A stretch of DNA of 54,993 nucleotides from Deltaproteobacteria bacterium (lineage in GTDB: Bacteria > Desulfobacterota > Desulfobulbia > Desulfobulbales > Desulfurivibrionaceae). The notes beneath the pieces are model-generated. The model was not told the origin of the DNA. It did not search any database and saw only the letters and a list, made by a program, of their open reading frames with translations. The stretch's first letter is position 1. Each line of letters begins with the position of its first letter. A program made the translations under genes and the position numbers. The stretch lies in assembly GCA_013349285.1 (NCBI GenBank), contig DUZU01000020.1:1-54993 (forward strand), written 5' to 3'. Of the stretch, positions 18,189 through 29,028 are shown in pieces.

Positions 18189-19964
18189 CTAAAAATCCTC
18201 AAAATCATCATCGTCAAAGGGGATGATATCCTTGGCCTTTGCCGGTTTTGCCGGGGGTTTAACCGGAGCAGCCAGCTTCGGGGCGCCAGCCTTTGCCTTG
18301 CTGCCCGGCTTACTGGCGGCCAAGGCCGGTTTTTTCGGTAAGGTCGGCCGGGCCTGGCTCTTGGTTTTAGAGAGGCGTTGGCCGGCGCTTGGTGATTGAG
18401 GGTGACCGGGCTCGGTTTGTTTGGCGCCGACAATATCGGCCAGGGCCTGAACCAGTACGCTCAACTCTTTGGCCTGGCCGGAAAGTTCTTCGCTGGCCGA
18501 GGCCGACTCTTCGGAGATGGCGGCATTGGCCTGGGTGACCTTGTCGACCTGGGAGACGGCGATACTGATCTGGTTTACCCCTTGGGCCTGTTCGTCACTG
18601 GCCACCGAGATTTCCTTGGCCAACGAGCTTACCTTTTTAACGCCGTCAACAATCTGGACCAGAATGTCTTTGACCTCGGCTGCGGCGTCTACCCCTTTGT
18701 CGGCGTTTTTTTGCGACTCTTCAATGAGTTGGGCCGTATCTTTGGCTGCCGCCGCACTGCGTAAGGCCAGAGAGCGAACCTCGTCGGCCACCACCGCGAA
18801 GCCGGCGCCGGCCTCCCCTGCCCTTGCCGCTTCAACCGCGGCGTTTAAGGCCAACAGGTTGGTCTGGAAGGCTATTTCGTCAATGGTTTTCATAATGGTT
18901 GCCGTCTGATCGGCCGATTGTTTGATGCTGCCGATGGTGTCGGTCATTTTTTCCATGCTTTGCTGGGCGATTTCCGCGGAATTCCTGGCGCTTTCAGCCA
19001 TTTGGCTGGTCTGGCTGACATTGGCGGCGTTCTGCTTGGTCATCGAGGACATTTCTTCCAGGGAGGCGGAGGTTTCTTCCAGGCTTGATGCCTGTTGCCC
19101 GGCGCCATCGGCAAGTTCATTGCTCGCCGACGATACCTGGTTTGCCGCATCCAGCAGGTTTCTTGAGCCTCGGGTGAGATCAGCGATAATTCGGCTGATC
19201 GGCTTTATTACCGAATTGGAGACAAGTCTGAGGACCAGGGTGGCAAAAAGGATGGCCATTATCACCAGGCCGCCGATTACGAGCTGGGTTGCCTTGCTTA
19301 TCGAAGCGGCCAGTTGCCGGTCTGCTTCGTCAAGGGATTGAATAACCTCAAAGGCGCCATGCAGTTGGCCTACTTCCCAGTTTTCCATTTTACTGCCGGT
19401 GGGATCGATCCCGTTGCTGTTGCCCCATAACTCCTGAGAGGTGGCCGGGTCGCCGTGGCAGAGCATACATGTTTGGGTAAGGCGGACCGCCCGGAAATAG
19501 CGGACGGCATTGATGGATTCGTCGATCTCGTAATATTCGTCCAACCCCTTGTCTTTCATGGTGTTCAGCGCCCTGGCTTCCAAGGGGTCCGGTTCGTTTT
19601 TAGGGTTGCGGGGCGAAAACTTCGGAACCTTGAAGATGTAGCCGCCCTCTTGGGCCTTGCGCATGGCGGCCTGCCAGGCGGAGACCACCGGGACGGCGGC
19701 CAGGACCTTATCGTGTTCGCCTCGGGCCGCGTTTTGCCGGACCTGCTCCACCGAAAAAAGGCCCATGTCCCACTTGGTTTCCATTTCCTGGCGGGTGGAT
19801 TCCGCTGTCAGGCAGATTGCCCTGGCTTTATCCCGGAACGACTCGATTGTTTTCTCTCTCGCTTCAGTGGTGTACAGGCGCATCAGAAGGAGAATTAAGA
19901 CCGTCGGCAGGATCACGCCGATGAGAACGATTTTTCCCCGTAAAGACCACTGCTTAAAATCCAT
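18189..19964 (-). CDS. Methyl-accepting chemotaxis protein with haem-binding Tll0287-like sensor
   Basis: This 591-residue receptor has TM1 at about 10-30, a periplasmic domain of about 190 residues, TM2 at about 226-248, a HAMP region and the cytoplasmic signalling hairpin, with tip [21 protein letters not shown]. The sensor matches the DUF3365/Tll0287 type and has one CXXCH at 166-170 (CMLCH), so it likely binds one c-type haem in the periplasm and senses redox state, gas or sulfur species. After the signalling domain comes an Ala/Pro/Lys-rich tether of about 70 residues ending in an acidic run and DFEDF (587-591). This fits the x-aromatic-x-x-aromatic form of CheR-binding tails. AAGGAG precedes the ATG. 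Confidence 0.92.
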   Translation of the reverse strand: MDFKQWSLRGKIVLIGVILPTVLILLLMRLYTTEAREKTIESFRDKARAICLTAESTRQEMETKWDMGLFSVEQVRQNAARGEHDKVLAAVPVVSAWQAAMRKAQEGGYIFKVPKFSPRNPKNEPDPLEARALNTMKDKGLDEYYEIDESINAVRYFRAVRLTQTCMLCHGDPATSQELWGNSNGIDPTGSKMENWEVGQLHGAFEVIQSLDEADRQLAASISKATQLVIGGLVIMAILFATLVLRLVSNSVIKPISRIIADLTRGSRNLLDAANQVSSASNELADGAGQQASSLEETSASLEEMSSMTKQNAANVSQTSQMAESARNSAEIAQQSMEKMTDTIGSIKQSADQTATIMKTIDEIAFQTNLLALNAAVEAARAGEAGAGFAVVADEVRSLALRSAAAAKDTAQLIEESQKNADKGVDAAAEVKDILVQIVDGVKKVSSLAKEISVASDEQAQGVNQISIAVSQVDKVTQANAAISEESASASEELSGQAKELSVLVQALADIVGAKQTEPGHPQSPSAGQRLSKTKSQARPTLPKKPALAASKPGSKAKAGAPKLAAPVKPPAKPAKAKDIIPFDDDDFEDF

Positions 19965-20072
19965 TGCCTTCTCCTTGCTGCGATTGCTCCGGGATTGTTG
20001 GATCCCGGAGGCTTGTTATCGAAAAATACGCGTTTGGTTATTGGTTTTTGTGAAAAATATCAGCGGCCAGGA

Positions 20073-21263
20073 TCAGGTGGTGCTCCTTAATGATTCGGCG
20101 CTGACCCCGACTTTGCCGTAATTGCTGGCCCCGCATTCGTTTTTGCCGAGATCCATGGTGTCGGCTTCTTCCGGGCTCACCTTGAGCCAGCCGCCGTTTA
20201 CCCGGCGAATCTCAGCATATACCCCGGGCTGCGGCCGCATGTTTTCTTGGATGAACTCGGTAAATCGCATCACATTGGCCATCTTAAAGGCGATGACATT
20301 CCGGCGCAAGATGCCGATTTGTTCCATGATCAGCAGGTCGGAGTCAGCTTCGTCCCAGTTGGTGTAGTGGCCGGGCAGCACCAGGGTCTCATCCGGCAGG
20401 TTGCGCAGGCGCAGCATCAGGGTCAGGTAGAGTTCCCTGGCCCATTTTTCCCATTTGCCGCCCAAATCCGGCCGGCCGGCGGTGTTGATGAAGATCGTAT
20501 CTCCGGTCAGCAGGTATTTGTTGTCGATAAGGTAGCTGGTGCTGCCCATGGTGTGGCCTGGGGTGTGCAAGGCGCGGACTTCCGGGCCGCCTTTGGCCCA
20601 GGCGAAAATTTCCTCATCCGCCACCGGCTCAAATGCAAAGGCGGCTCCTTCGAAGTCAACGCTGTTGACATGGATGGTCGCCCCGACTTTTTCGCCGAGC
20701 GCCGGGCTTCCCGAGATATAATCGGCCTGGCGATGGGTCTCGAAGGTTTTGCCTATTTTGCTGTCATGTTTTTCAGCAATTGCCAGATAGGCGTCGATGT
20801 TTCTTGCCGGGTCGAAGACCATGGCCTCGCCTTTGTAGATCAGCAGGTAGCTGCATGATGCTTTGCCCGGCCGGATGAACTGGTAGAGGGAGTATGGCGA
20901 CTTTTTCGGGGTCACCAGTTTCGGGATCAGGGCATTGCCCCATCCGACGATGCCGTCCTGGAGATAGCCCACATCGGTAAAGCCGTTCTGGCAAAGCAGG
21001 TCGGCCACATATTTGGCGGAGCCTTCCTTGGCGCAGACGATTCTGATTTTTTGGTTGGCCGGGATCTGGGCGACGCTGCCCTGGACATCCTCCATAAAAT
21101 TGAAATAAGGAATGTTGATATACGGGAAAAAGGTCGGCCCCTCCACGGACCAGTTGCCGAATTCTTTTTCATTGCGGACATCCAGCAAAACAAAATCAGC
21201 TTTTTGGCAGATCCAGTCGAATAGTTCATTGGCGTTATAACGAAAGGGGGTGCTGTCTGACAT
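20073..21263 (-). CDS. Rhodanese-metallo-beta-lactamase fusion, persulfide-dioxygenase-like
   Basis: Residues 1-115 are a rhodanese domain with Cys77 in VCAKEGSAK at the active-loop position. Residues 125-370 are a metallo-beta-lactamase domain like ETHE1/persulfide dioxygenase. The usual HxHxDH reads HRQADY (177-182), so the second-site His ligands are gone. His177, His237 (HTPGHT) and Asp255 (TGDT) remain. These align with the three ligands of the single iron in ETHE1, so a mononuclear iron site is still possible. His299 in PGHY is also kept. It is probably cytoplasmic persulfide or sulfane-sulfur handling. The dioxygenase reaction is uncertain because the host looks anaerobic. Confidence 0.85.
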   Translation of the reverse strand: MSDSTPFRYNANELFDWICQKADFVLLDVRNEKEFGNWSVEGPTFFPYINIPYFNFMEDVQGSVAQIPANQKIRIVCAKEGSAKYVADLLCQNGFTDVGYLQDGIVGWGNALIPKLVTPKKSPYSLYQFIRPGKASCSYLLIYKGEAMVFDPARNIDAYLAIAEKHDSKIGKTFETHRQADYISGSPALGEKVGATIHVNSVDFEGAAFAFEPVADEEIFAWAKGGPEVRALHTPGHTMGSTSYLIDNKYLLTGDTIFINTAGRPDLGGKWEKWARELYLTLMLRLRNLPDETLVLPGHYTNWDEADSDLLIMEQIGILRRNVIAFKMANVMRFTEFIQENMRPQPGVYAEIRRVNGGWLKVSPEEADTMDLGKNECGASNYGKVGVSAESLRSTT

Positions 21264-21769
21264 TAGGTTTTCTCCTTAGTCGTTTGAGGTGGGAGGTGAT
21301 AATGGTTATTAAACTTAGTATAGTAACAGTCTCATGGTCAAGGCAATCATTTGATTTTGCAGACTAATCTTTTTTTATCATATCGGAATATATTCCTCGT
21401 TGATAATAAAAATAGATTTTATGCTAATAAAAATATAGTTATGTCTATACTATAGACAGGTTTTTAATTAATTATCATCTATAAAAACATATGCTGCTGC
21501 CTGGTGGCTGTAAAAAAATATTTAATTTCCCGCCTATCTTTTCGCGGTTATTGATGGTGAGGGTTGTTTTTTAATTATAATCATGTTTGCTGAGAGTTGG
21601 GCAAGATCATTTTAGACGAAGCGCTCTGTTTTTTCAGCGGAACATAATTGGTCGAAGTTATCTTTTTATTCATACTTTTTTGGTGTGGAAGATTTTAGTT
21701 AAGTTTTGACAAGTTCATCGAGCTGCATGTGGTTATCTGGTTGTACCCAACCTGTGGAGTTTCATTGTT
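21264..21769. other. AT-rich intergenic region, 0.5 kb
   Basis: The gap between the divergent rhodanese-MBL gene and the GAF-GGDEF gene is much richer in A and T than its surroundings and has no supported gene. It holds the 17-base palindrome at 21442-21458 and presumably promoters for both neighbours. Confidence 0.6.
21442..21458. promoter_or_regulatory. Candidate operator palindrome
   Basis: TGTCTATA-C-TATAGACA is a perfect 8-bp inverted repeat about one central base. Its size and symmetry suit a dimeric repressor or activator. It lies 179 bases upstream of the rhodanese-MBL start and 312 bases upstream of the GAF-GGDEF start. The regulator is not identified. Confidence 0.5.
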
Positions 21770-23971
21770 ATGCAGAGTAGCCGGTTATTGCCTCCGTCAA
21801 AAGTACCTTCAAGTTCTCCATTTTTGGGTTTTTTCTTCTGGCTGATCTTTCTGGGGTCGGGGCTGGTTTTTGCCCTGGCCTGTTTCTTGTTTTATCAACA
21901 AGAGCTTGATTCCTGGGAGCGTGATCTTAAGGCTCGGGAATCGGCTCAGGTCGGTCTGCAGGGTCAGGCGCTGACCGGTGAAATAAGAATGGTTGTCGCC
22001 GACCTTCTTTTTTTGGTCGACCAGTTTGGCGAACATATGGCGCAGCGGGCTGCGATTAAAGGAGGCAGCGGCCTTGATGCATATTTTGCCGAGGAAGTTT
22101 TGCTTTTTGCCGAAAAACGAAGGCGTTATGGCCAGATTCGTTTTCTTGATAATAGCGGCATGGAAACCATGCGGGTCAACCTTGCCCAGGAACACGCCTA
22201 TTTGGTTCCCAGGGATGAACTGTCGGTCCAGGGCGCTACCAATTTTTTTCAAGCCGCCCAAAAGCTGGAACCGGGAGAGGTTTTTGTTTCCTCCTTTGAT
22301 TTATACCCACCACCGGAGCGGGTTAAGGGGGCGGACAAACCGGTCATCAGTTTTGCCTCTCCCCTGTTTGGGGTGGGGGAGAAGCGGCGGGGGATTCTGG
22401 TTCTTAATTTCCTGGGCGCGGTGTTGGCTGAAAATTTTCAGAGAACGGTGATCAATGCTTCCGGCCGGGTTATGTTGGTCAATAATGCCGGTTATTGGCT
22501 GAGCGGCATGGAGCAAGAGGGTCGGAATTTCGGCTTTATGTATGCCCGGGGGGGCGACTGGACCTTTGGCCGGGAGTACAATGCCGCCTGGTCCCGGATT
22601 TTGCAGGAGCCTGCCGGCCAGTTTCAGACCGAGCAAGGTCTTTTCACCTTCATGACTTTTTCTCCCGATGCGGAAGTGCTTCGCCTTACCGGCCAGCTCG
22701 GGAATGCCCTCGAGCCGCCCGGCCGCCGAGACCAGGCTGGAGAGAATTGGAAGGTGGTGTCCTTTGTGCCCGGGCATCTCCTGCTGGAGCGAAAAAGCAG
22801 TCTGCAGCAGCGGATTTTCGGCAGCTATGCAGCGGTGATGGTTTTTGCCTTTTTGGGTTGCGGGTACTCTTTGCATGCCACTCAGGCCTTGAGGAGTCAG
22901 CGCCGGGAATTGCGGGCGATGAAGAATAGATGCGGCCAAGCCGTGCAGATCCTTGAGCAGCAAAATATCGAGAGCGGACTGGTCCGGCGGATGACTGATT
23001 TTCTGCTGACCTGTAAAACCGTGGACGAGTGTTGGCCGGTAATTGTTCAATATGCCAAGCAGCTTTTTCCCGATACCCATGGCGGCCTTTATCTTTTTCA
23101 TGAACTAGATCATGGTCTTGCCAAAAAAGCGGAATGGGGTGAGGCGGCGTTGTTCAAGGATTTTTTTGAAGAGGATGAGTGTTGGGCGCTGCGGCGGGGC
23201 AAGATTTACGTTTCGGCCGAGGATGAACAGAAACTGGCCTGTTCCCATTTTAGCTCACCCCCCGGTCATGGTTATTTCTGTTTTCCGCTCATCGCCCCCG
23301 GCGGCTGTCGCGGATTGTTGACGATTTTGCCGGCCGGTGTCCTGGTGGGTAAAGAAAATCGCGCGGTTTTGCGGACCCTGGCCCAGGGTTTTGTCGAGGA
23401 GATCGCCCTGGTGCTGGCAAATATTTCTTTGCGGGCCCAGGTCCACGATCAAGCCATCCGTGATCATCTCACCGCTCTTTATAACCGGCATTACATGGTG
23501 GAATCCCTGGACCGTGAGCTGGCCAGGGCCGCCCGCCAGGAAAGTTCCGTCGGCCTGATCATGTTTGATCTGGATAATTTTAAGCAATTCAATGAACTCC
23601 ATGGTCATGATGCCGGAGATCGGGTGTTGATGGAGTTGGGTAAACTTTTGCTTTTGCAGACCAGAAAAGAAGACATTGCCTGTCGTTTCAGCGGGAAGAA
23701 GTTTATGCTGATTCTGCCCGGCTCTAATCTTGAGCACACCTCTATGCGGGCGGAAATGCTCCGGGAAATGGTGGAGAATAATCTTAAGATATCGTATCAT
23801 GGTAAAAGGTTGTCAGGTATTACCATCTCGCTAGGTGTTTCGGGCTGTCCGGAGCATGGTCGGGATGGTTCGTTTTTGGTAAGTATTGCCGACCAGGCCC
23901 TTTGCGAGGCAAAGGCGGCCGGGCATAATCGTTTGCAGGTGGCTGCCGTTTCTGCCGCAACCTCAGGCTGA
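21770..23971 (+). CDS. Membrane sensor with GAF and degenerate GGDEF domain (c-di-GMP I-site retained)
   Basis: This 733-residue protein has TM1 at about 19-41, a periplasmic dCache-like sensor at about 45-345, TM2 at about 350-370, a GAF-like domain at about 390-545 and a GGDEF domain at 560-725. The GGDEF core is well kept (DHLTALYNRHYM, MFDLDNFKQFNELHGHDAGDRVL), but the active-site GGEEF is SGKKF (641-645), with Lys replacing both acids. Cyclase activity is thus unlikely. The inhibitory-site motif RxxD survives as RKED (632-635), exactly five residues ahead. A GAF plus inactive GGDEF with I-site is the layout of c-di-GMP receptors such as PelD; no pel genes are near. An active globin-coupled cyclase follows 28 bases on. 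Confidence 0.9.
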   Translation: MQSSRLLPPSKVPSSSPFLGFFFWLIFLGSGLVFALACFLFYQQELDSWERDLKARESAQVGLQGQALTGEIRMVVADLLFLVDQFGEHMAQRAAIKGGSGLDAYFAEEVLLFAEKRRRYGQIRFLDNSGMETMRVNLAQEHAYLVPRDELSVQGATNFFQAAQKLEPGEVFVSSFDLYPPPERVKGADKPVISFASPLFGVGEKRRGILVLNFLGAVLAENFQRTVINASGRVMLVNNAGYWLSGMEQEGRNFGFMYARGGDWTFGREYNAAWSRILQEPAGQFQTEQGLFTFMTFSPDAEVLRLTGQLGNALEPPGRRDQAGENWKVVSFVPGHLLLERKSSLQQRIFGSYAAVMVFAFLGCGYSLHATQALRSQRRELRAMKNRCGQAVQILEQQNIESGLVRRMTDFLLTCKTVDECWPVIVQYAKQLFPDTHGGLYLFHELDHGLAKKAEWGEAALFKDFFEEDECWALRRGKIYVSAEDEQKLACSHFSSPPGHGYFCFPLIAPGGCRGLLTILPAGVLVGKENRAVLRTLAQGFVEEIALVLANISLRAQVHDQAIRDHLTALYNRHYMVESLDRELARAARQESSVGLIMFDLDNFKQFNELHGHDAGDRVLMELGKLLLLQTRKEDIACRFSGKKFMLILPGSNLEHTSMRAEMLREMVENNLKISYHGKRLSGITISLGVSGCPEHGRDGSFLVSIADQALCEAKAAGHNRLQVAAVSAATSG

Positions 23972-23999
23972 TTTTTCAGGGGAAAATAGGAATAATAAA

Positions 24000-25088
24000 A
24001 TGCGACCTACTGATTTGACTTTGGGTGAACAGCTCAAAATGACCGAGCGAGAGATTCGGCGGCGGCAGGAGTTGTTTAATATCACCGAGCAGGATATTGC
24101 GGCCATGGTTCAGCTGAAACCGTTGATTGCTTCGGTGGTTGATGAGATTGTCGATGAGTTTTACAACATGCAGGTCGATGTTGACGAAATCGCCCAGGTG
24201 ATCGGCGACTCCGAAACCTTAAGCCGGCTGAAAAAGCACATGTGCCGATATATCCTCACCCTGTTTGATGGGGAGTACGGGATGGATTATGTCCTTTCCC
24301 GTCTGCGGATCGGCTTGGTTCATAAAAGAATCGGGGTGCCGCCCAAGTTGTATGTCCCGTCATTCTTGAATCTTTTCAGCAGGTTGCGGAGTAGTATTGT
24401 TGATAGAGACAAGGATTGCCAGACCTGCGTGGCAAAAATAGCATCCCTGGAAAAATTTATGTTTTTTGATCTGGAGATGGTTTTCGATACCTATATCAAC
24501 AGTTTGATGGAGGAGCTGGCCAAGGGCAGAAGGGAGATCGAGCAATATGCCCAAAGCCTGGAGGAGACCGTGGCCCAGCGCACCGAAGAGCTGGCCGTGC
24601 TGGCCCGGAAGGATGGCCTGACCAGTCTCTTGAATCAGCGCAGTTTTTATGATGAGCTTCGGCGCGAAGTTTCTCGCACTGTGCGCGCCCAGGAGTCCAT
24701 TACCTTGGTTTATTTTGATCTCGATGGGTTTAAGGCGGTAAATGATACCTACGGCCACAAGCGGGGTGATGAGATTCTTAAAGGGGTGGCCGAGGTTACC
24801 CTGGCGGTGGTCAGGGCCGAGGATATTGTTTCCCGTTACGGAGGGGACGAATTTTGTATTATTTTGCCCCACAGTGGCCTTGCCGAAGCCAGGGAGGTTG
24901 CGTCCCGGCTGATCAAGCTTTTTGACGAAAAAATGGCAGACTCGGGAGTTACCCTGAGTATCGGCCTGGCCGAAGCCTCCCATGATCAGTTGCGGGATGG
25001 CGATCTTCTGGTAAAAAAGGCGGATGGCGCCATGTACCAGGCCAAAAAAATCCAAGGGCATGCGATTGTCGTGGCCGATGCGGATTAA
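24000..25088 (+). CDS. Globin-coupled diguanylate cyclase
   Basis: ATG 24000 is chosen, with AGGA about eight bases ahead; the open frame extends upstream into the previous gene and is ignored. The 362-residue protein has a sensor globin at about 12-165 with proximal His108 in GLVHKRIGVPPKLYV, a coiled coil at about 170-202 ending AQRTEELAVLA, and a GGDEF domain with intact YFDLDGFKAVNDTYGHKRGDE, RYGGDEF (GGDEF 281-285) and I-site RAED (272-275). It should make c-di-GMP in response to oxygen or NO at the haem. It is soluble, and is placed 28 bases behind the degenerate GGDEF gene, probably in one operon. Confidence 0.94.
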   Translation: MRPTDLTLGEQLKMTEREIRRRQELFNITEQDIAAMVQLKPLIASVVDEIVDEFYNMQVDVDEIAQVIGDSETLSRLKKHMCRYILTLFDGEYGMDYVLSRLRIGLVHKRIGVPPKLYVPSFLNLFSRLRSSIVDRDKDCQTCVAKIASLEKFMFFDLEMVFDTYINSLMEELAKGRREIEQYAQSLEETVAQRTEELAVLARKDGLTSLLNQRSFYDELRREVSRTVRAQESITLVYFDLDGFKAVNDTYGHKRGDEILKGVAEVTLAVVRAEDIVSRYGGDEFCIILPHSGLAEAREVASRLIKLFDEKMADSGVTLSIGLAEASHDQLRDGDLLVKKADGAMYQAKKIQGHAIVVADAD

Positions 25089-25112
25089 GGCCGCTGATTG
25101 TCGCGGAAAATT

Positions 25113-25871
25113 CTACCCGCCGATGTTGAGCTGCCAGGTGCGCAATTTTTTCAGGGCGGCATGGTTGGTCAGATCGAGGTGGAGGGGGGTGATCGAGATG
25201 CATTGCGCTAAAATTGCCTGGGCATCGGTGTCGTCGCCCGTATCCCAGTTGGGGGTGCCGCCCCCGATCCAGTAATGCTTTTTGCCCCAGGGGTCAAAGG
25301 TCTCCTTGATGGCGTCATCATAGAGTCGGCGCCCCTGGCGGGTGAAGCGGATCCCTTTGATCTGTCCCGGCAGCAGGTTCGGCACATTGACGTTGAGCAG
25401 GGTGTCCTTGGGCAGGCCCCGCTCCAGCACGGTGCGGGCCAGCTCGGCGGCAAAGCTTGCCGCGGTTTCGAAATGATACGGTCCCTCGCCGGCCAGGGAG
25501 ACGGCCAGGGAGGGGATGCCGAGCATGGTCCCTTCCACCCCGGCGGAAACCGTCCCTGAGTAGCTTATGTCATCGCCCAGGTTTGGCCCCGGATTAATGC
25601 CGGAAACCACGAGAAGGGGCTTTTCCGTTAGAATTTTGCCTATGCCGATGGTGACGCAATCGGTGGGGGTGCCGTCGATGGCGTAGTGGTCCGGGGCGAT
25701 TTCCTTTACCCGTAAGGGGCGGGTCATGGTCAGCGAGTGGCTGGCCGCGCTGTTGTCCCGGTCCGGGGCCACGATCACCGTTTTGCCGATCCGGGCCAAG
25801 GTGTGGGCCAGAGCGGCCAGGCCGGGGGCGTGAATGCCGTCGTCGTTGGTTATCAGAATAAGTGGTTGCAT
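25113..25871 (-). CDS. surE: 5'/3'-nucleotidase SurE
   Basis: The 252-residue protein has the family's N-terminal metal motif ILITNDDGIHAPG, APDRDNSAASHS, and SGINPGPNLGDDISYSGTVSAG. These provide the Asp-Asp, Ser and Asn ligands of the divalent metal. It removes phosphate from nucleoside monophosphates and is linked to stationary-phase survival in other bacteria. It is convergent with the globin-cyclase gene. Confidence 0.95.
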   Translation of the reverse strand: MQPLILITNDDGIHAPGLAALAHTLARIGKTVIVAPDRDNSAASHSLTMTRPLRVKEIAPDHYAIDGTPTDCVTIGIGKILTEKPLLVVSGINPGPNLGDDISYSGTVSAGVEGTMLGIPSLAVSLAGEGPYHFETAASFAAELARTVLERGLPKDTLLNVNVPNLLPGQIKGIRFTRQGRRLYDDAIKETFDPWGKKHYWIGGGTPNWDTGDDTDAQAILAQCISITPLHLDLTNHAALKKLRTWQLNIGG

Positions 25872-26084
25872 TTACTCTTTTTACTTTATTTTTTTGGTAA
25901 AGTAGTCCATTTTTCCGCAAAAAATATCAACCCTACTCAACCCTTGTTTTCTTTTTGTGAATATGGTCAATATTTATTCTCCCCCTTGAAGGGAATTTGA
26001 AGTATCTTTTTCTTTAATGTCAAATGGTTATCTTTGTATCGTTTTTTTGGGACTAAATTTTTTTTAAGTATTTCAGGAGGGATT

Positions 26085-28342
<2,258 letters not shown>

Positions 28343-28367
28343 TTGGTTGGCAAGGACAGAGGGGCTT

Positions 28368-28649
28368 ATGGCTTTAAAGCGTGTGTTGGTGCAGGTTGAA
28401 GGGGTGGTGCAAGGGGTTTATTTTCGTGACTATACCCAGCAGGAAGCAAGGCGACTGGGCCTCAGCGGCTGGGCTCGGAATCGCGCCGATGGGACGGTGG
28501 AGGTTGTTCTCGAGGGTGACGCAGCCAAGATTGACGAGATGATTCAATGGCTGCACAGCGGTTCGCCCATGGCGCAAGTCAGCGGCGTGCATGTGGTCGA
28601 AGAGGCGCTCCAGGGGGTAACCACGCCGTTTTCGATCCGCTATAATTGA
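28368..28649 (+). CDS. acyP: Acylphosphatase
   Basis: The 93-residue protein is of standard size with the catalytic Arg in GVVQGVYFRDYTQQEA and the Asn in GWARNRADGTVEVVLEG. It hydrolyses acyl phosphates such as acetyl phosphate or carbamoyl phosphate. ATG 28368 follows GAGGGG. It is 25 bases after ligA. Confidence 0.95.
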   Translation: MALKRVLVQVEGVVQGVYFRDYTQQEARRLGLSGWARNRADGTVEVVLEGDAAKIDEMIQWLHSGSPMAQVSGVHVVEEALQGVTTPFSIRYN

Positions 28650-28682
28650 TTTTTTATAAAAAAACGCATCGTTAGCCTGGAT

Positions 28683-28711
28683 TTGACTTTTTGGCTTAAT
28701 TACCGTACAAT
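28683..28711 (+). promoter_or_regulatory. Strong sigma-70-type promoter
   Basis: TTGACT (28683-28688) and TACAAT (28706-28711) are 17 bases apart, ahead of the zinc-ribbon/ATP-grasp pair. A short AAGGG/CCCTT hairpin followed by Ts (about 28728-28746) lies between promoter and gene and might act as a weak attenuator. Confidence 0.65.
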
Positions 28712-28764
28712 CGCCGGTCTTAACCATAAGGGGTCATCCCTTTTTTGTTTTCGAGGTGAAAGTT

Positions 28765-29028
28765 ATGGATACAGACATGGTGACCCGCCGCAAGAGTCCC
28801 AAGAAAAGCACGGTGCGGATCCAATGTCCGCGTTGCGGCAATGATACCGAATTTTTTGAGATTGCCGACGGGGTGGTGTTGACCACCCGTTATTTGCAGA
28901 ATAGTGACGGCAGTTTTACCCAGGAAGGGGACGAGTCCGAGGTCTTGGGTGAAATTAAATTTTTCTGTGCTGAGTGTAATCAGGATCTTACCCAGCATCA
29001 TAAACGTTTTCTGGAAATGCTTTTTTGA
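28765..29028 (+). CDS. Small zinc-ribbon protein of unknown function
   Basis: The 87-residue protein has a CPRCG knuckle near residue 23 and a CAECN knuckle near residue 70, about 45 residues apart, typical of a zinc ribbon. Between them is a hydrophilic beta-rich stretch (FFEIADGVVLTTRYLQNSDGSF). ATG 28765 is preferred over a GTG at 28756. Its stop overlaps the start of the ATP-grasp gene, so the two are translationally coupled. I do not recognise the family. Confidence 0.75.
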   Translation: MDTDMVTRRKSPKKSTVRIQCPRCGNDTEFFEIADGVVLTTRYLQNSDGSFTQEGDESEVLGEIKFFCAECNQDLTQHHKRFLEMLF

